Shown: positions 17,782 through 26,534 of the stretch, piece after piece
Layout: each line of letters opens with the position of its first letter
Position numbering within the stretch: the first letter of the stretch is position 1
Origin: Chitinophagaceae bacterium
GTDB taxonomy: Bacteria; Bacteroidota; Bacteroidia; Chitinophagales; Chitinophagaceae
DNA length: 64,000 bases
Direction: 5' to 3'
NCBI GenBank assembly: GCA_022843585.1
Contig: JALHNJ010000013.1
Span: 1-64,000, forward strand
Program-made: the position numbers and the translations under genes
Notes under the pieces: model-generated
Database searches by the model: none
Seen by the model: the letters and a program-made list of their open reading frames with translations, nothing else
Told to the model about the DNA's origin: nothing

Positions 17782-19454
17782 TTTTTTTTGGTTGAGAAGG
17801 AAATAGTAACTCCAAATCCTTTAGTCAGGTCACTTTCAAAATTAATAGCGCCACCGATGGCAAGAATACGGTTTCCCGTATTCGTTAAACCATTCCCCAC
17901 TTTAAATGGCTTAGTTAATCCAATACCGTCGTCTGAATATCTTATACTGCAATATTCCTTATCACGATCAAACTTTATTACCACATTATTTGCGTGGCTA
18001 TGTTTTTTCATGTTGATCATTAATTCCTGCAGAATATGTTCCAGCTCGTTTCTAATATCCATTAAAATGTCTTTCCAGAAACTTGTATTATTTCCTACAA
18101 TCAGCACTTTAACTGAAGGACTTGAAAATGCAGATAACAAATCACTGATCTTTTCCTCATAAGGTCCCTGCGTTAAAGAAGTTGGTTCATAAGAAATATC
18201 GCGGGAGTGCTCATATAAATCCTCCATTTTATCCAGCAGTTTTTCCTTTTCCATTTCTGAATGTTCCATTTCTGACATTAGTCTGTAAAGCCCGTTGGCT
18301 ACCACATCATGTACCTTTTGAGACATTTTTAATTCCTGTTCTTTCACAGCATTATCGGATTGTAGTATAAATCGCTGTTTTCTTTTTTTATACCAGAGGA
18401 TGGCAATTATCAACGTGAGAGCGAATATTGATATTACACTGAAGAAAGTTAAACGCTGCCGGTTGATCCTCTCGCGTTTATCCATATTATCTTTTTGCAG
18501 CACAAGGTTTTCTGCTTTGGTTTTTTCTGCATCGAAACGTACGTCCGCAAACTGGTTCTTTGCAGCGTTGCGTGCCTGCTGAAGGCTGTCGTTTAATTTC
18601 ATGTACCTGGTAAAATATTTCGTTGCCTGCACCGGTTGTTCCAGCCTGATTAATTTGTCGAGTGCTTCCAGCTGATCTTCCGCACTGCTGATAGCCATTG
18701 CTGTTGCATACATTTGTCTTGCGAAATACAATGCAGAGTCCCGGCTCTCCTGGGAATAAAAATCTGACAATTGAGCATAGCTTGCATTTAATCCCCAGCT
18801 ATCATTCCTTGCCTTCCTGATGGCCAATGCTTCCTGTAATTCCAGCGCAGCAGGATAGGTTGAATCATTGAGCCATTTTACAATCGCCAGGTTGGAAAGT
18901 ACCCTTGCATATTCGGTAATGCTGTCGGGCTTTTGCTCTAAAATAGCCTGGTATATTTTTATAGCATCCTCGTAACGCCTTATCTTTTCAAAAGCGACCG
19001 CTTTGTTATTTAAATAATAGGCATCGTTATCTGGGTTTGTTTCATATTTTAATGCGCTGTCAAACCATGCAACAGCTTTGTTGTATTGTCTAAGACTCAG
19101 GCTCGCTTTTCCAAGTATCCCATAGTTCGAAGCAATCCAGTATAAGTCAGATTCTTTTTCACTATTTAAATAAGATTTCGATTGCAATGCAGATTCCTGG
19201 CTGCCGAAATAGTCGCCAGCTGTACATTGCATCAATGCCATGCGATTATACGATGAACCAATTTCAAAACTGTCTTCGGAAGAATTTACGACGCGGCTAT
19301 AAAGATAAAATGCTGAATCGTTTTTTGTGCCATCCAGCGCCCTTGCTTTTGGGTAGTCGGGTGATCTCAATGGTGCCTGCTGTTTTTTTTGCGTGCAGCC
19401 TGCCATGAAGATTAGTACACTGCCAAATAAAGGAATGAAAAATTTCATGCTCAT
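17778..19454 (-). CDS. TPR-containing lipoprotein histidine kinase (HisKA_3/NarL-partner type)
   Basis: 558 aa. A lipoprotein-like signal ends 'IFMAGC'. About 300 residues of tetratricopeptide repeats follow (for example 'RYEDAIKIYQAILEQKPDS'), then one membrane helix ('FFSVISIFALTLIIAILWY'), a coiled segment, a phospho-acceptor helix with 'MSQKVHDVVANGLYRLM', and a GHKL ATPase ('ILQELMINMKKHSHANNV', 'YSDDGIGL', 'GNGLTNTGNRI'). This architecture is common in Bacteroidota and signals to LuxR-type regulators, here the coupled gene downstream. The lipobox Cys lies in a sequence that may instead be an ordinary signal peptide. Confidence 0.88.
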   Translation of the reverse strand: MSMKFFIPLFGSVLIFMAGCTQKKQQAPLRSPDYPKARALDGTKNDSAFYLYSRVVNSSEDSFEIGSSYNRMALMQCTAGDYFGSQESALQSKSYLNSEKESDLYWIASNYGILGKASLSLRQYNKAVAWFDSALKYETNPDNDAYYLNNKAVAFEKIRRYEDAIKIYQAILEQKPDSITEYARVLSNLAIVKWLNDSTYPAALELQEALAIRKARNDSWGLNASYAQLSDFYSQESRDSALYFARQMYATAMAISSAEDQLEALDKLIRLEQPVQATKYFTRYMKLNDSLQQARNAAKNQFADVRFDAEKTKAENLVLQKDNMDKRERINRQRLTFFSVISIFALTLIIAILWYKKRKQRFILQSDNAVKEQELKMSQKVHDVVANGLYRLMSEMEHSEMEKEKLLDKMEDLYEHSRDISYEPTSLTQGPYEEKISDLLSAFSSPSVKVLIVGNNTSFWKDILMDIRNELEHILQELMINMKKHSHANNVVIKFDRDKEYCSIRYSDDGIGLTKPFKVGNGLTNTGNRILAIGGAINFESDLTKGFGVTISFSTKKK

Positions 19455-19510
19455 GGTATTTGTATCACAACCCTAAAAATTTTATTTTGCATTTAAAGGT
19501 AGTGATCAAA

Positions 19511-19541
19511 AAAAATAAGGCAAGAATAACTTGCCTTATTT
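19511..19541. terminator. Terminator-like perfect inverted repeat
   Basis: AAATAAGGCAAG and CTTGCCTTATTT form a perfect 12-bp stem with an AATAA loop, and A/T runs on both sides would serve either strand. It separates the polyproline microprotein gene from the histidine-kinase gene. Confidence 0.65.
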
Positions 19542-19548
19542 CCACGGT

Positions 19549-19722
19549 TTAATTACCTGGAGGTGGTGGAGGTGGTGGAGGTGGTGGCGGCGGATGGCCG
19601 GTTTGTCCACCCGTGTCACCATCCATTGTCATCATGAACAGATAATGCTCTTTAAAAGAATGTGAACATTTCGGGTTATGGCATGACGATGCCATAATGA
19701 TAGCAATAATAAATTCTAACAT
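19549..19722 (-). CDS. 57-aa polyproline microprotein with hydrophobic N-terminus
   Basis: From the ATG complementary to 19720-19722 the frame reads 'MLEFIIAIIMASSCHN', then 'PKCSHSFKEHYLFMMTMDG', then 'GGQTGH' and twelve consecutive prolines before 'GN' and a TAA stop. The hydrophobic start followed by Ser-Ser-Cys looks like a short lipoprotein signal, though the hydrophobic stretch is brief. The proline run comes from a GGAGGTGGT-type DNA repeat on the plus strand. I do not recognise the family. A terminator hairpin follows directly, which supports it being a real gene. It may be translated only with elongation factor P. Confidence 0.5.
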   Translation of the reverse strand: MLEFIIAIIMASSCHNPKCSHSFKEHYLFMMTMDGDTGGQTGHPPPPPPPPPPPPGN

Positions 19723-20075
19723 TTTTTAAAATTTGAATTGTTAATAGAATCCGCATCCTGGTGCAGGGCACCGGGTGCAGCATGACAGGGTGGTAAGCAG
19801 TTTTACTTACCAGTTGAAGGAGGTGGGCTTAGAATACGAAGCAGAAAAATCCTTCCTTCACTTAATTTTCCTGTTCGTATTCACTACCCTAATAAAATCA
19901 ACCCTGTACAGTTAACCTCGTAGCTAATGAGGCTTTAGTTGATTTGAAAACAAAAATAGATGCTGCTATGAGGGTGATTGACAAATGATTCCGGTTATTC
20001 CGGTTATTCCAGCGGAATTCCGGTAATGATGGTTTAAGACATTAATATTGCAGGAAGCGATAAAATTAAATTAGC
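19723..20075. other. Non-coding gap
   Basis: 353 bp without a supportable gene. It holds a small GGTAAG/CTTACC stem (19792-19813 area) and a short direct repeat of ATTCCGGTT near 19985-20020, followed by the AT-rich lead-in of the next gene. Confidence 0.5.
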
Positions 20076-20957
20076 ATGTTTGCAGATTATCAACGTTTAG
20101 TCATCCAGGATTTTGAGCAAAAAAAAGCAAAGAATGATTTATCAATAAGACTCATTCATGCCACACCAGCAAAGTTGAAACAAGAGTGCCTGGAAGTTTA
20201 TGCTACCAGATTTGAAAAGAAAGATGAAAATACTATCAAAGGATTTTTTGGTGAACGGGGTGCTGCGCCGAATTATGTGCAGGCAATCGAACGTTGCGAT
20301 ACTGACAAGTTCAGACCTTTGATCAATTACATAAGAGGGACTATTATTAATACTGATGTAAGAAATATTGAATTACTTGCCTGGTTAATCAATTTTGAAC
20401 CAAGACCCTGGCAATTTCAACGGAAATATGATACAGGAGAAACGGAAATTCCCGAAATAAATTTACCGCGTGCTACGGAAGATTATAAGGAAGGGGACGA
20501 AGAACCAATAGCCTATCAAACAGCCACCGCAACTGCCAATAAAAAAACAAAGGGAACAACGAAAAGAATTGCCATTCCCATTTTAGTTGCCGCTTTTGTT
20601 AGTATTTCTGGATATGTTTTTTTGATTAAACCGGGATTAAAAACTGGAAATGGAGTTCCGGAATCGTGTATGTACTGGAATGTTGATCATTATGAACAAA
20701 TTTCCTGCAACCAAAAACCCGGTATTGATATTATGGTGATCGCCTATGATTCTGCCAGATTCCGAAACTTTAAAAGGATCATGACCCCCGATACAATTAC
20801 TCTTAATGCCAAAGGGAAAGTTTGGTATATCAAAAGGAATAGTAAACTTGAATACTATACCTCGGCCGGCCGGCATCCGGTGCATCCCGACCTGATGTTA
20901 CGGCCCATCACAGAGCATATCATCAGAACTTATATTTTACCAGGTTCCGGAAAATAG
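20076..20957 (+). CDS. Unknown protein with one central membrane helix
   Basis: 293 aa. The N-terminal ~150 residues are soluble, helical and charged ('MFADYQRLVIQDFEQKK', 'KDENTIKGFFGERGAAP', 'YIRGTIINTDVRNIELLAWL'). A basic linker and one membrane helix follow ('RIAIPILVAAFVSISGYVFL', residues ~169-188), then a ~100-residue C-terminal domain presumably outside. The layout (cytoplasmic N-terminus, single helix, periplasmic C-terminus) is that of a transmembrane signalling protein, but no known domain is recognised. It converges on the small Cys/His gene at 20961. Confidence 0.65.
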   Translation: MFADYQRLVIQDFEQKKAKNDLSIRLIHATPAKLKQECLEVYATRFEKKDENTIKGFFGERGAAPNYVQAIERCDTDKFRPLINYIRGTIINTDVRNIELLAWLINFEPRPWQFQRKYDTGETEIPEINLPRATEDYKEGDEEPIAYQTATATANKKTKGTTKRIAIPILVAAFVSISGYVFLIKPGLKTGNGVPESCMYWNVDHYEQISCNQKPGIDIMVIAYDSARFRNFKRIMTPDTITLNAKGKVWYIKRNSKLEYYTSAGRHPVHPDLMLRPITEHIIRTYILPGSGK

Positions 20958-20960
20958 TTA

Positions 20961-21191
20961 TCAATAACAATAGCCACAGGCTTTCCGCTTATATTTTGCT
21001 ATTGCCGTTTTTATGGTGACTGTATCAATTTTATGCGTACAGCTTCTTAATCCACGGCAATTAAGGTTGTCATGGTAGGCATAAGCAGTACTACTCACAC
21101 AGATATAAACCCGGTTTTGAGCTGAACCAGCCGATCCCTTCCAAGATTGAAAGGAGCTGATAAACACAACAAATGCAATCAATATGCGCAT
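20961..21191 (-). CDS. Small exported Cys/His protein (paralogue of 29010-29282)
   Basis: 76 aa from the ATG complementary to 21189-21191; an ATG seven codons further upstream (21212) is also possible. The nearer start places the hydrophobic 'MRILIAFVVFISSF' right at the N-terminus as a signal peptide. The mature part is 'RVYICVSSTAYAYH' then 'NCRGLRSCTH', ending 'RKACGYCY'. The pattern VYxC...AYxYHx4CxGLxxC...CxxCY recurs almost exactly in the 29-kb paralogue and is reminiscent of the Ada-like zinc-binding motif found at the ends of some nucleases. The function is unknown; metal binding is inferred. Confidence 0.6.
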   Translation of the reverse strand: MRILIAFVVFISSFQSWKGSAGSAQNRVYICVSSTAYAYHDNLNCRGLRSCTHKIDTVTIKTAIAKYKRKACGYCY

Positions 21192-21375
21192 GGAGTTATT
21201 CGTGTTGTGCATTGAAATTACAAACTAATCGGAACTCCGTTTACGGGAAACCGTAGTATTTTCTGTCCTATGTTCTATATTTTGTCGGTGTTATAGGTTA
21301 CAAAAAATAATGAATAGAAGTGATTGACGAAATTGCTTAGTATAGAATTATTACTAACGCTTAACCAAAACCAAA

Positions 21376-22143
21376 ATGCTTAGCACTTCAAAGCAGCAAA
21401 AACTCTTTGTTGCATTAAAAAATTATCGCAGACAATTTTTGGACAGGGGACTTAAAGAATTGGATGAGTCGGGCACCCGCCTGATGATCAATAGTTTTCT
21501 TTCAGATGTATTGGGTTATAAACAACTTGAAGAAATAAAGACCGAGTACATGATAAAGGGCACATATGCTGATTATGTGATACAGGTCAATAAGACCAGG
21601 CATTTTTTAGTGGAAGTAAAGGCACTTTCCTTCGAACTTTCTGAAAAGCATTTGCGGCAAACCATAAACTATGGGGCCAACGAAGGAATTGAATATGCTT
21701 TGTTAACCAATGGCAAGAGTTTTGAATTTTATAAAATAATCTTTGAAAAGCCCATCTCTTCCAGACTGATATTTACTGTTGACCTTAGTGATGCCAACGG
21801 TTTAAAAATTGCAATGGGTTATTTGCAGCACCTGCATAAAGACAGTGTAATTAAGAATTCCTTCAAACCCTTGTGGAATAAATGCGAAGCAACGGATCCC
21901 TATAATATAGCAGGCATCATCTGTTCTGAGGATGTCCTTAAAGCAATTAAGAAACTTATCAAGAATAAGTACAATGAAAAGTGTGAAGATGAAGTAATAC
22001 TCAGTGCTGTCCATAAAATTGTAACAGATAAAATGGATCCTGCATTGATAAAACCCTTTAAAGCTGCCAGAGCTAAAGTGAAGAAAGAAAAGAAGGATGA
22101 GCATGATGGGAGTGAAAAACAAATTGTAATCGCTGATCAATAA
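21376..22143 (+). CDS. PD-(D/E)XK protein related to type I restriction HsdR N-terminal domain
   Basis: 255 aa. The first ~150 residues follow the HSDR_N pattern: 'LDESGTRLMINSFLSDVLGY', 'EIKTEYMIKGTYADYVI' (acidic residue), 'HFLVEVKAL' (ExK), 'EKHLRQTINYGANEGIEYAL', 'LLTNGKSFEFYKI'. Such stand-alone proteins lack the helicase of HsdR and are usually annotated as type I restriction R subunit N-terminal proteins. The active-site Asp, Glu and Lys are all present. The C-terminus is helical and Lys-rich. It heads the co-directional block that ends with Hachiman; the 25-bp gap to the next gene suggests co-transcription. Confidence 0.8.
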   Translation: MLSTSKQQKLFVALKNYRRQFLDRGLKELDESGTRLMINSFLSDVLGYKQLEEIKTEYMIKGTYADYVIQVNKTRHFLVEVKALSFELSEKHLRQTINYGANEGIEYALLTNGKSFEFYKIIFEKPISSRLIFTVDLSDANGLKIAMGYLQHLHKDSVIKNSFKPLWNKCEATDPYNIAGIICSEDVLKAIKKLIKNKYNEKCEDEVILSAVHKIVTDKMDPALIKPFKAARAKVKKEKKDEHDGSEKQIVIADQ

Positions 22144-22168
22144 AGTAATACCGTAATAAACTTCTGAT

Positions 22169-23197
22169 ATGAAAGGATCCTTCTGTACTCTTTTTGTAGC
22201 GCTGCTATTAAACCTCCAACTCAATGCCCAGAGAACAGCAATTGATGTTGCTGACAATACACTTAAGGTTCCGGCTTTTGGAGAAGAGATATTTTATTAT
22301 GGATTTGCAGAAGGCGATAAAGTGATCTTCAATTTTGAAGAATTGAAAGGCAAAGAGCTAAAAGAAATAGAAATAATAGAAATGCCTGCTCAATCAAAGT
22401 TCATGGATTACAAAACAAAGAAAATAGAAAATAAAACATTAGAAATAACAAAGACAGGAGTATATAAATTCCGTTTCGCCAACACTGGTTTAGGTGGAAG
22501 AATATGCAAATTCAAAATTCAACGCATACCTGCAACTGAAACCTCGAAAAATTTTAATTGTAGTGTGTATTGGAGAACGGTATTTGACACCATACAGAGA
22601 ACTGAGCAGGAGAGATATCTCATCAGCCAACAATATAAAACAGTACAGTTATTAGAACCCTCCCAATATTATATAAACAGTGGTAGTCATGCAACATGGA
22701 AAGGGGGGAAATCAAGGATTACAATGCCGGTTATTCTTCCAAAAAATACAGTTGAGTGGTATTATACTTTTTCTGCAACCAGGAATGAGCAAGGAATCGA
22801 TGCTGCAAAAAAATCATTAAACCTAATGAGACAACTTACAACTCTCGTGGCAATGCCGGGTATATTAAACATTGGTATAGGTATGCTTACGACACCTCCC
22901 GGCGGTAATGTATGTGATGTTTTTTTATTAGATGCAGAAAATAGAAATCCATTTGAAGAGAAACTTGAGTATCGTTTCAAACCGGAAGGATCAAGAGAAA
23001 ACATTACTTCCGGGGTGGTAAAGATAAAATCTTCATTGTTTCAAGTTAACTATCTCGGTATTAGAAACCCAGATGCTAGTTATGGAGTTCATATAGTAAT
23101 AGAAGCAGTGGCAATAACCATGGAAGAAAAATGGGATGTAAGGGATGTGATAAAGTACGATGTGAGTTCCAGGCAAGAGGCGTATTTGAAGAATTAA
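22169..23197 (+). CDS. Exported beta-rich protein of unknown function
   Basis: 342 aa with a clear signal peptide ('MKGSFCTLFVALLLNLQLNAQ'). The first domain ('EIFYYGFAEGDKVIFNFEEL', 'ITKTGVYKFRFANTGLGGR') has the strand pattern of a GOLD/emp24-like or PPC-like beta-sandwich that cups membrane-proximal partners; this is a resemblance only. The second half contains a hydrophobic glycine-rich hairpin ('TLVAMPGILNIGIGMLTTP') that may insert into or sit on a membrane. It is the first gene of a tight run (gaps of 2 to 29 bp) with SH3, DUF4407 and J-domain proteins. Confidence 0.7.
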   Translation: MKGSFCTLFVALLLNLQLNAQRTAIDVADNTLKVPAFGEEIFYYGFAEGDKVIFNFEELKGKELKEIEIIEMPAQSKFMDYKTKKIENKTLEITKTGVYKFRFANTGLGGRICKFKIQRIPATETSKNFNCSVYWRTVFDTIQRTEQERYLISQQYKTVQLLEPSQYYINSGSHATWKGGKSRITMPVILPKNTVEWYYTFSATRNEQGIDAAKKSLNLMRQLTTLVAMPGILNIGIGMLTTPPGGNVCDVFLLDAENRNPFEEKLEYRFKPEGSRENITSGVVKIKSSLFQVNYLGIRNPDASYGVHIVIEAVAITMEEKWDVRDVIKYDVSSRQEAYLKN

Positions 23198-23226
23198 GGT
23201 CCAATTGTTTTGTATAATATATAGTT

Positions 23227-23769
23227 ATGAAGCACTTATTTTCATTTGCCATTATTTTCTTTATCTCTATTGCAACGTTAGCGCAGTCATACCTGGGAAG
23301 AGTTTCAAAGCAGGTAAATTTTCGGGAAGGGCCCGGGGTAGAGTACCCGGTAATAAAAGCCCTAAAAAAGGAGACGCATGTCTTTATTATTTCTACCGAT
23401 TCAGAAAATGATTTTTATAATGTTATAGATATTGACTCTAACAAAGAAGGGTACGTTCACAAATCCTACATCACCATAGAAAAGGAACTTCCAAAAAATA
23501 CCGAAGGAGTTTTTAATCCTAAAGGTTCCATTGACTCCTACAATTCCGAAATTGAAATTTATAATAATACTTCTAAGAAGCTAACGCTTAGATTAAATAA
23601 GGAAGTTTATACATTCCTGCCCAAAGAGAAAAAAATGATAAGCCTTGTTCCAGGTAGCTATGATTATATCGCATCAGCCCCGGCTGTCATTCCAGATTAC
23701 GGTAGTGAAACCCTAAAGAATAATTTCTCCTATACCTGGGAATTCTACATAGTTAGTACTTATAAATAA
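23227..23769 (+). CDS. Exported bacterial SH3-domain protein
   Basis: 180 aa with a signal peptide ('MKHLFSFAIIFFISIATLAQ'). An SH3_3-type domain follows: 'GRVSKQVNFREGPGVEYPVI' then 'DIDSNKEGYVHKSYI', the usual 'vN.R.gPs..y.vi......G.V....' pattern. The C-terminal ~85 residues form a beta-rich domain ('LTLRLNKEVYTFLPKEKKM', 'LVPGSYDYIASAP'). Bacterial SH3 domains bind peptidoglycan or peptides in the envelope. It is 29 bp after its upstream neighbour and 6 bp before the next gene. Confidence 0.78.
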   Translation: MKHLFSFAIIFFISIATLAQSYLGRVSKQVNFREGPGVEYPVIKALKKETHVFIISTDSENDFYNVIDIDSNKEGYVHKSYITIEKELPKNTEGVFNPKGSIDSYNSEIEIYNNTSKKLTLRLNKEVYTFLPKEKKMISLVPGSYDYIASAPAVIPDYGSETLKNNFSYTWEFYIVSTYK

Positions 23770-23775
23770 ACTCCA

Positions 23776-24261
23776 ATGAGTAATTATTTGTCAAAGCTGC
23801 GTTACTTGTTCAATTTCAGAGCACCTGTTGTTTACGATTTGGAGCATCTGGATATTGTCATAGAGGATAAAATGCTTTTACTTATTTCATGGCAATTTAA
23901 AAGGCCTTATTTACTGTCCATCCCAAGTCTTAAAAAGAAATATAGAAATCAGGAATCGGCTGTTGTATTGAAAGTGCCATCCCATCTGGATGTTATCAGC
24001 ATTTATGTTTCATCAGGATGGAGAAAAAAGAAGTATAAGGTGGTTTTAAAGAAATTGAGTCTTGATGAGGGTACTTCACAGTATATCATTCAACAGTTCC
24101 AGCCATTCAGAATGCCGGAATTAACACTACCCGAGATCATTATGAAGATACTGCCATCGATCAAAAAAACTCCGAACCCATTACTGAAGAAACAGAAGTT
24201 AGAATTGCATTCACTTAATATGAATATAAAGTCAGAAAAATTTACCTATCCCCACAAATAG
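23776..24261 (+). CDS. Unknown cytoplasmic protein of the DUF4407 operon
   Basis: 161 aa without a signal peptide or membrane helix. The N-terminal ~95 residues read as strands ('HLDIVIEDKMLLLISWQF', 'ESAVVLKVPSHLDVISIYV'), and the C-terminus is basic ('KTPNPLLKKQKLELH'). I recognise no family. It sits 6 bp after the SH3 gene and 5 bp before the DUF4407 gene, so it is almost certainly part of the same transcript; a soluble partner of the membrane proteins is a guess. Confidence 0.65.
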   Translation: MSNYLSKLRYLFNFRAPVVYDLEHLDIVIEDKMLLLISWQFKRPYLLSIPSLKKKYRNQESAVVLKVPSHLDVISIYVSSGWRKKKYKVVLKKLSLDEGTSQYIIQQFQPFRMPELTLPEIIMKILPSIKKTPNPLLKKQKLELHSLNMNIKSEKFTYPHK

Positions 24262-24266
24262 TTTTT

Positions 24267-25514
24267 ATGAAAAGAGAATTTTATCAAACACCGAAATCAA
24301 GTCCCATCATGCGTTTGTTCTGGAAAGCCGCCGGAGCAGATAAGTATTTACTGGAGCGAAGTACCTACGGAGATCAAATAAAATACCTGTGTCTAGGAGG
24401 AATCATTATCGCAACAGGTTTGATGGCGGGACTTGCCGGTGGCTATGCGTTCTATACCATCTTTGAACCAAGGGGTAGCGCCATAGACTCTTTTCAAACT
24501 GTTAAGGATATAGCTGGGAGTTATGATGAAATTCATATGCCAACATTTATAAAGGCTATAGTGTTTGGTATCGTATGGGGTCTTATCATCTTTAATATTG
24601 ACCGATTCATTGTAACCAGTACCGGGAAGGGGGATGGGACAGAAGATATAACAGGGAAGGAATTAAAAGGGGCTCTACCCAGAATTATTATGGGAGCAAT
24701 CATTGCAATCACTATTTCAAAACCGGTAGAGATCAGGATGTTTAAGACTGAGATAGATGTAAAGTTGCATGAGAAACAAATTGAGCAACAGCAGGCTTAT
24801 AAAGCAAAGACAGATTCTTTGTTCAATTCAGAATTAGCTAATAAAGATAAAGTTATTGAGAAGATTGAAACCTTGTTAGCAGAAAAGAGATTAAGACATG
24901 CTGATCTGGAAAAGCAGTATATAGAAGAGGCAAGAATCATTACCGTCGGACCACGAGCAATTGCGATAAAAGAACAAATGCAAAGGGTAGACAAGGAAAT
25001 AACAGATTTGGAGAATAAACCTGAGTTCACACGAATTAAAAAAGAAAAAGAAGAAATTGAAAAACGGAGAGAAAATGATCTGCAATCGAGTGAAAAGGTG
25101 GCTGCAGGGTTAGATGGCTTGTTGGAGAGAATAAAGATAGCTCATGAAATTTCAGGCTTTTGGGTTTCACTTTTTATTACCCTTTTATTTATGGCAATTG
25201 AATTGACTCCAATATTCTTTAAGCTCATGCTTATAAAAAGTCCATATGACTTTATGGAAGAAAATGTAAAGGAACTTATAAAAGCAGAAAATGGAATAGA
25301 GATAAAGGCTAATTATTACCAGGATAAGGAAGGGCATGAGAGAGATCTTGTCATCAATCACCAGGTCTTACGATTATTAAAGGAAAAGATACATATACTG
25401 GAAGCGCAAAGCGAATTAAGTGAAGAGGCATTGAAAGGCTGGAAAGAAAAGCGAAAGCAGGAAGTGCATGATAATCCAGACGATTTTATTGATGAAGAAA
25501 AACAGGAGAGTTAA
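24267..25514 (+). CDS. DUF4407 membrane protein with long coiled coil
   Basis: 415 aa. It matches the DUF4407 layout: a conserved start ('LFWKAAGADKYLLERSTYGD'), two membrane helices ('CLGGIIIATGLMAGLAGGYA' and 'KAIVFGIVWGLIIFNIDRFI'), then 'RIIMGAIIAITISKPVEI' as a third, a ~130-residue coiled coil (residues ~165-290, many Glu/Lys heptads), and a fourth helix ('FWVSLFITLLFMAIELTPIF'). The C-terminal tail is charged. DUF4407 proteins have no settled function. The gene is followed after 2 bp by a second protein of the same design. Confidence 0.85.
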   Translation: MKREFYQTPKSSPIMRLFWKAAGADKYLLERSTYGDQIKYLCLGGIIIATGLMAGLAGGYAFYTIFEPRGSAIDSFQTVKDIAGSYDEIHMPTFIKAIVFGIVWGLIIFNIDRFIVTSTGKGDGTEDITGKELKGALPRIIMGAIIAITISKPVEIRMFKTEIDVKLHEKQIEQQQAYKAKTDSLFNSELANKDKVIEKIETLLAEKRLRHADLEKQYIEEARIITVGPRAIAIKEQMQRVDKEITDLENKPEFTRIKKEKEEIEKRRENDLQSSEKVAAGLDGLLERIKIAHEISGFWVSLFITLLFMAIELTPIFFKLMLIKSPYDFMEENVKELIKAENGIEIKANYYQDKEGHERDLVINHQVLRLLKEKIHILEAQSELSEEALKGWKEKRKQEVHDNPDDFIDEEKQES

Positions 25515-25516
25515 CC

Positions 25517-26527
25517 ATGGCATCCAAGCAAAGGTTCACCTGGTTAATTTTACCCAAAAGCTTTATACAACTTATAGGGGCGGAATATGAGATCCTGCGT
25601 AAATCAGGTTCTGCGTCACTGCTTAAATTTTATATAGCTGCCGTTGCCATACTTTTTATTTTATTAATAAGTGCCTGTTCTATCTTTTATGCTATGGAAC
25701 TGCTCTTTCATATGCTGCATGTAGAATTGATCCTCTCAATCTTTGTATCAATCTTATTTGTATTCATTTATATTTTCCTATTGAACACATTCTCAAAAAA
25801 TATATTGAAAGAGGTAGAAGTTAAAGAAAGTAAAGTATGGTACAGACGTATAAACCTTTCAGATTTAATCAGGACAGGGTTCGTAGTCTTAATGGCATTT
25901 CTGATCTCTAAACCAATTGAAGTTTTTATTTTTAATCCGGAACTCAATGCAAAGGTAAAAGAGCATAGGGCAACTATTTTCAGGGAGTATAGTCAGAAAT
26001 TAGGTAGCCTTAGTAAAAAAGATGTTCAGCAAATAGAGAATTCTATTGCATTTTATCAAGCACAATTAGCCACCCATTATTCTACTATTCTCGATAAACA
26101 GATAGGCAATCTAAATGCAAAAATTTCTTCGATAAAGGCCAAGCAGGCATCTAATCTTGTGATTGCAAATCAACGAATTGAAAAATCGGATTTCTTGCTC
26201 TTTCGTATCAAGCAGGTAAGAAAAAAAACCATAGGTTGGTTAATATGCTTACTGATGGTATTTCTATTCCTTTTACCAGGTTATTTGATCTATTCGATCT
26301 CTGCAACGGATGTTTATTACAAACTTAAAAAGGATTATGAAAGAAGTATGGTATTGGAAGAGCATAAAGCTTTTGAAATCTTATACACGGAAATCTTTAA
26401 AAGGAATTTTCAGTTAGATATTGTTTATTATTCCAAATACCTTGATCCGCCTTTTAATAACTTACCATATCTCAGCGCAAAATATCAATCACAAAAGGAT
26501 TTCTTTAAAAAATTTAGCAGTGATTAA
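25517..26527 (+). CDS. DUF4407-like membrane protein, divergent paralogue
   Basis: 336 aa. Its layout matches the gene before it: two N-terminal helices ('YIAAVAILFILLISACSIF', 'LILSIFVSILFVFIYIFLL'), a third helix with 'LIRTGFVVLMAFLISKPIEV' aligning with 'LPRIIMGAIIAITISKPVEI' of the DUF4407 protein, a helical stretch ('QQIENSIAFYQAQLATHYS'), and a last helix ('IGWLICLLMVFLFLLPGYLI'). The shared 'ISKPxEx' at the same place argues for descent from a common ancestor, so the two may form a hetero-oligomer. It has no other recognised domain. It ends 7 bp before the J-domain gene. Confidence 0.7.
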   Translation: MASKQRFTWLILPKSFIQLIGAEYEILRKSGSASLLKFYIAAVAILFILLISACSIFYAMELLFHMLHVELILSIFVSILFVFIYIFLLNTFSKNILKEVEVKESKVWYRRINLSDLIRTGFVVLMAFLISKPIEVFIFNPELNAKVKEHRATIFREYSQKLGSLSKKDVQQIENSIAFYQAQLATHYSTILDKQIGNLNAKISSIKAKQASNLVIANQRIEKSDFLLFRIKQVRKKTIGWLICLLMVFLFLLPGYLIYSISATDVYYKLKKDYERSMVLEEHKAFEILYTEIFKRNFQLDIVYYSKYLDPPFNNLPYLSAKYQSQKDFFKKFSSD

Positions 26528-26534
26528 TTGACAA

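Noticed and set aside
21802-22257. 151-codon minus-strand frame opposite the HsdR-N-like gene
   Set aside because: Antisense to a gene with clear PD-(D/E)XK motifs; its hydrophobic, Phe-rich composition is typical of shadow frames.
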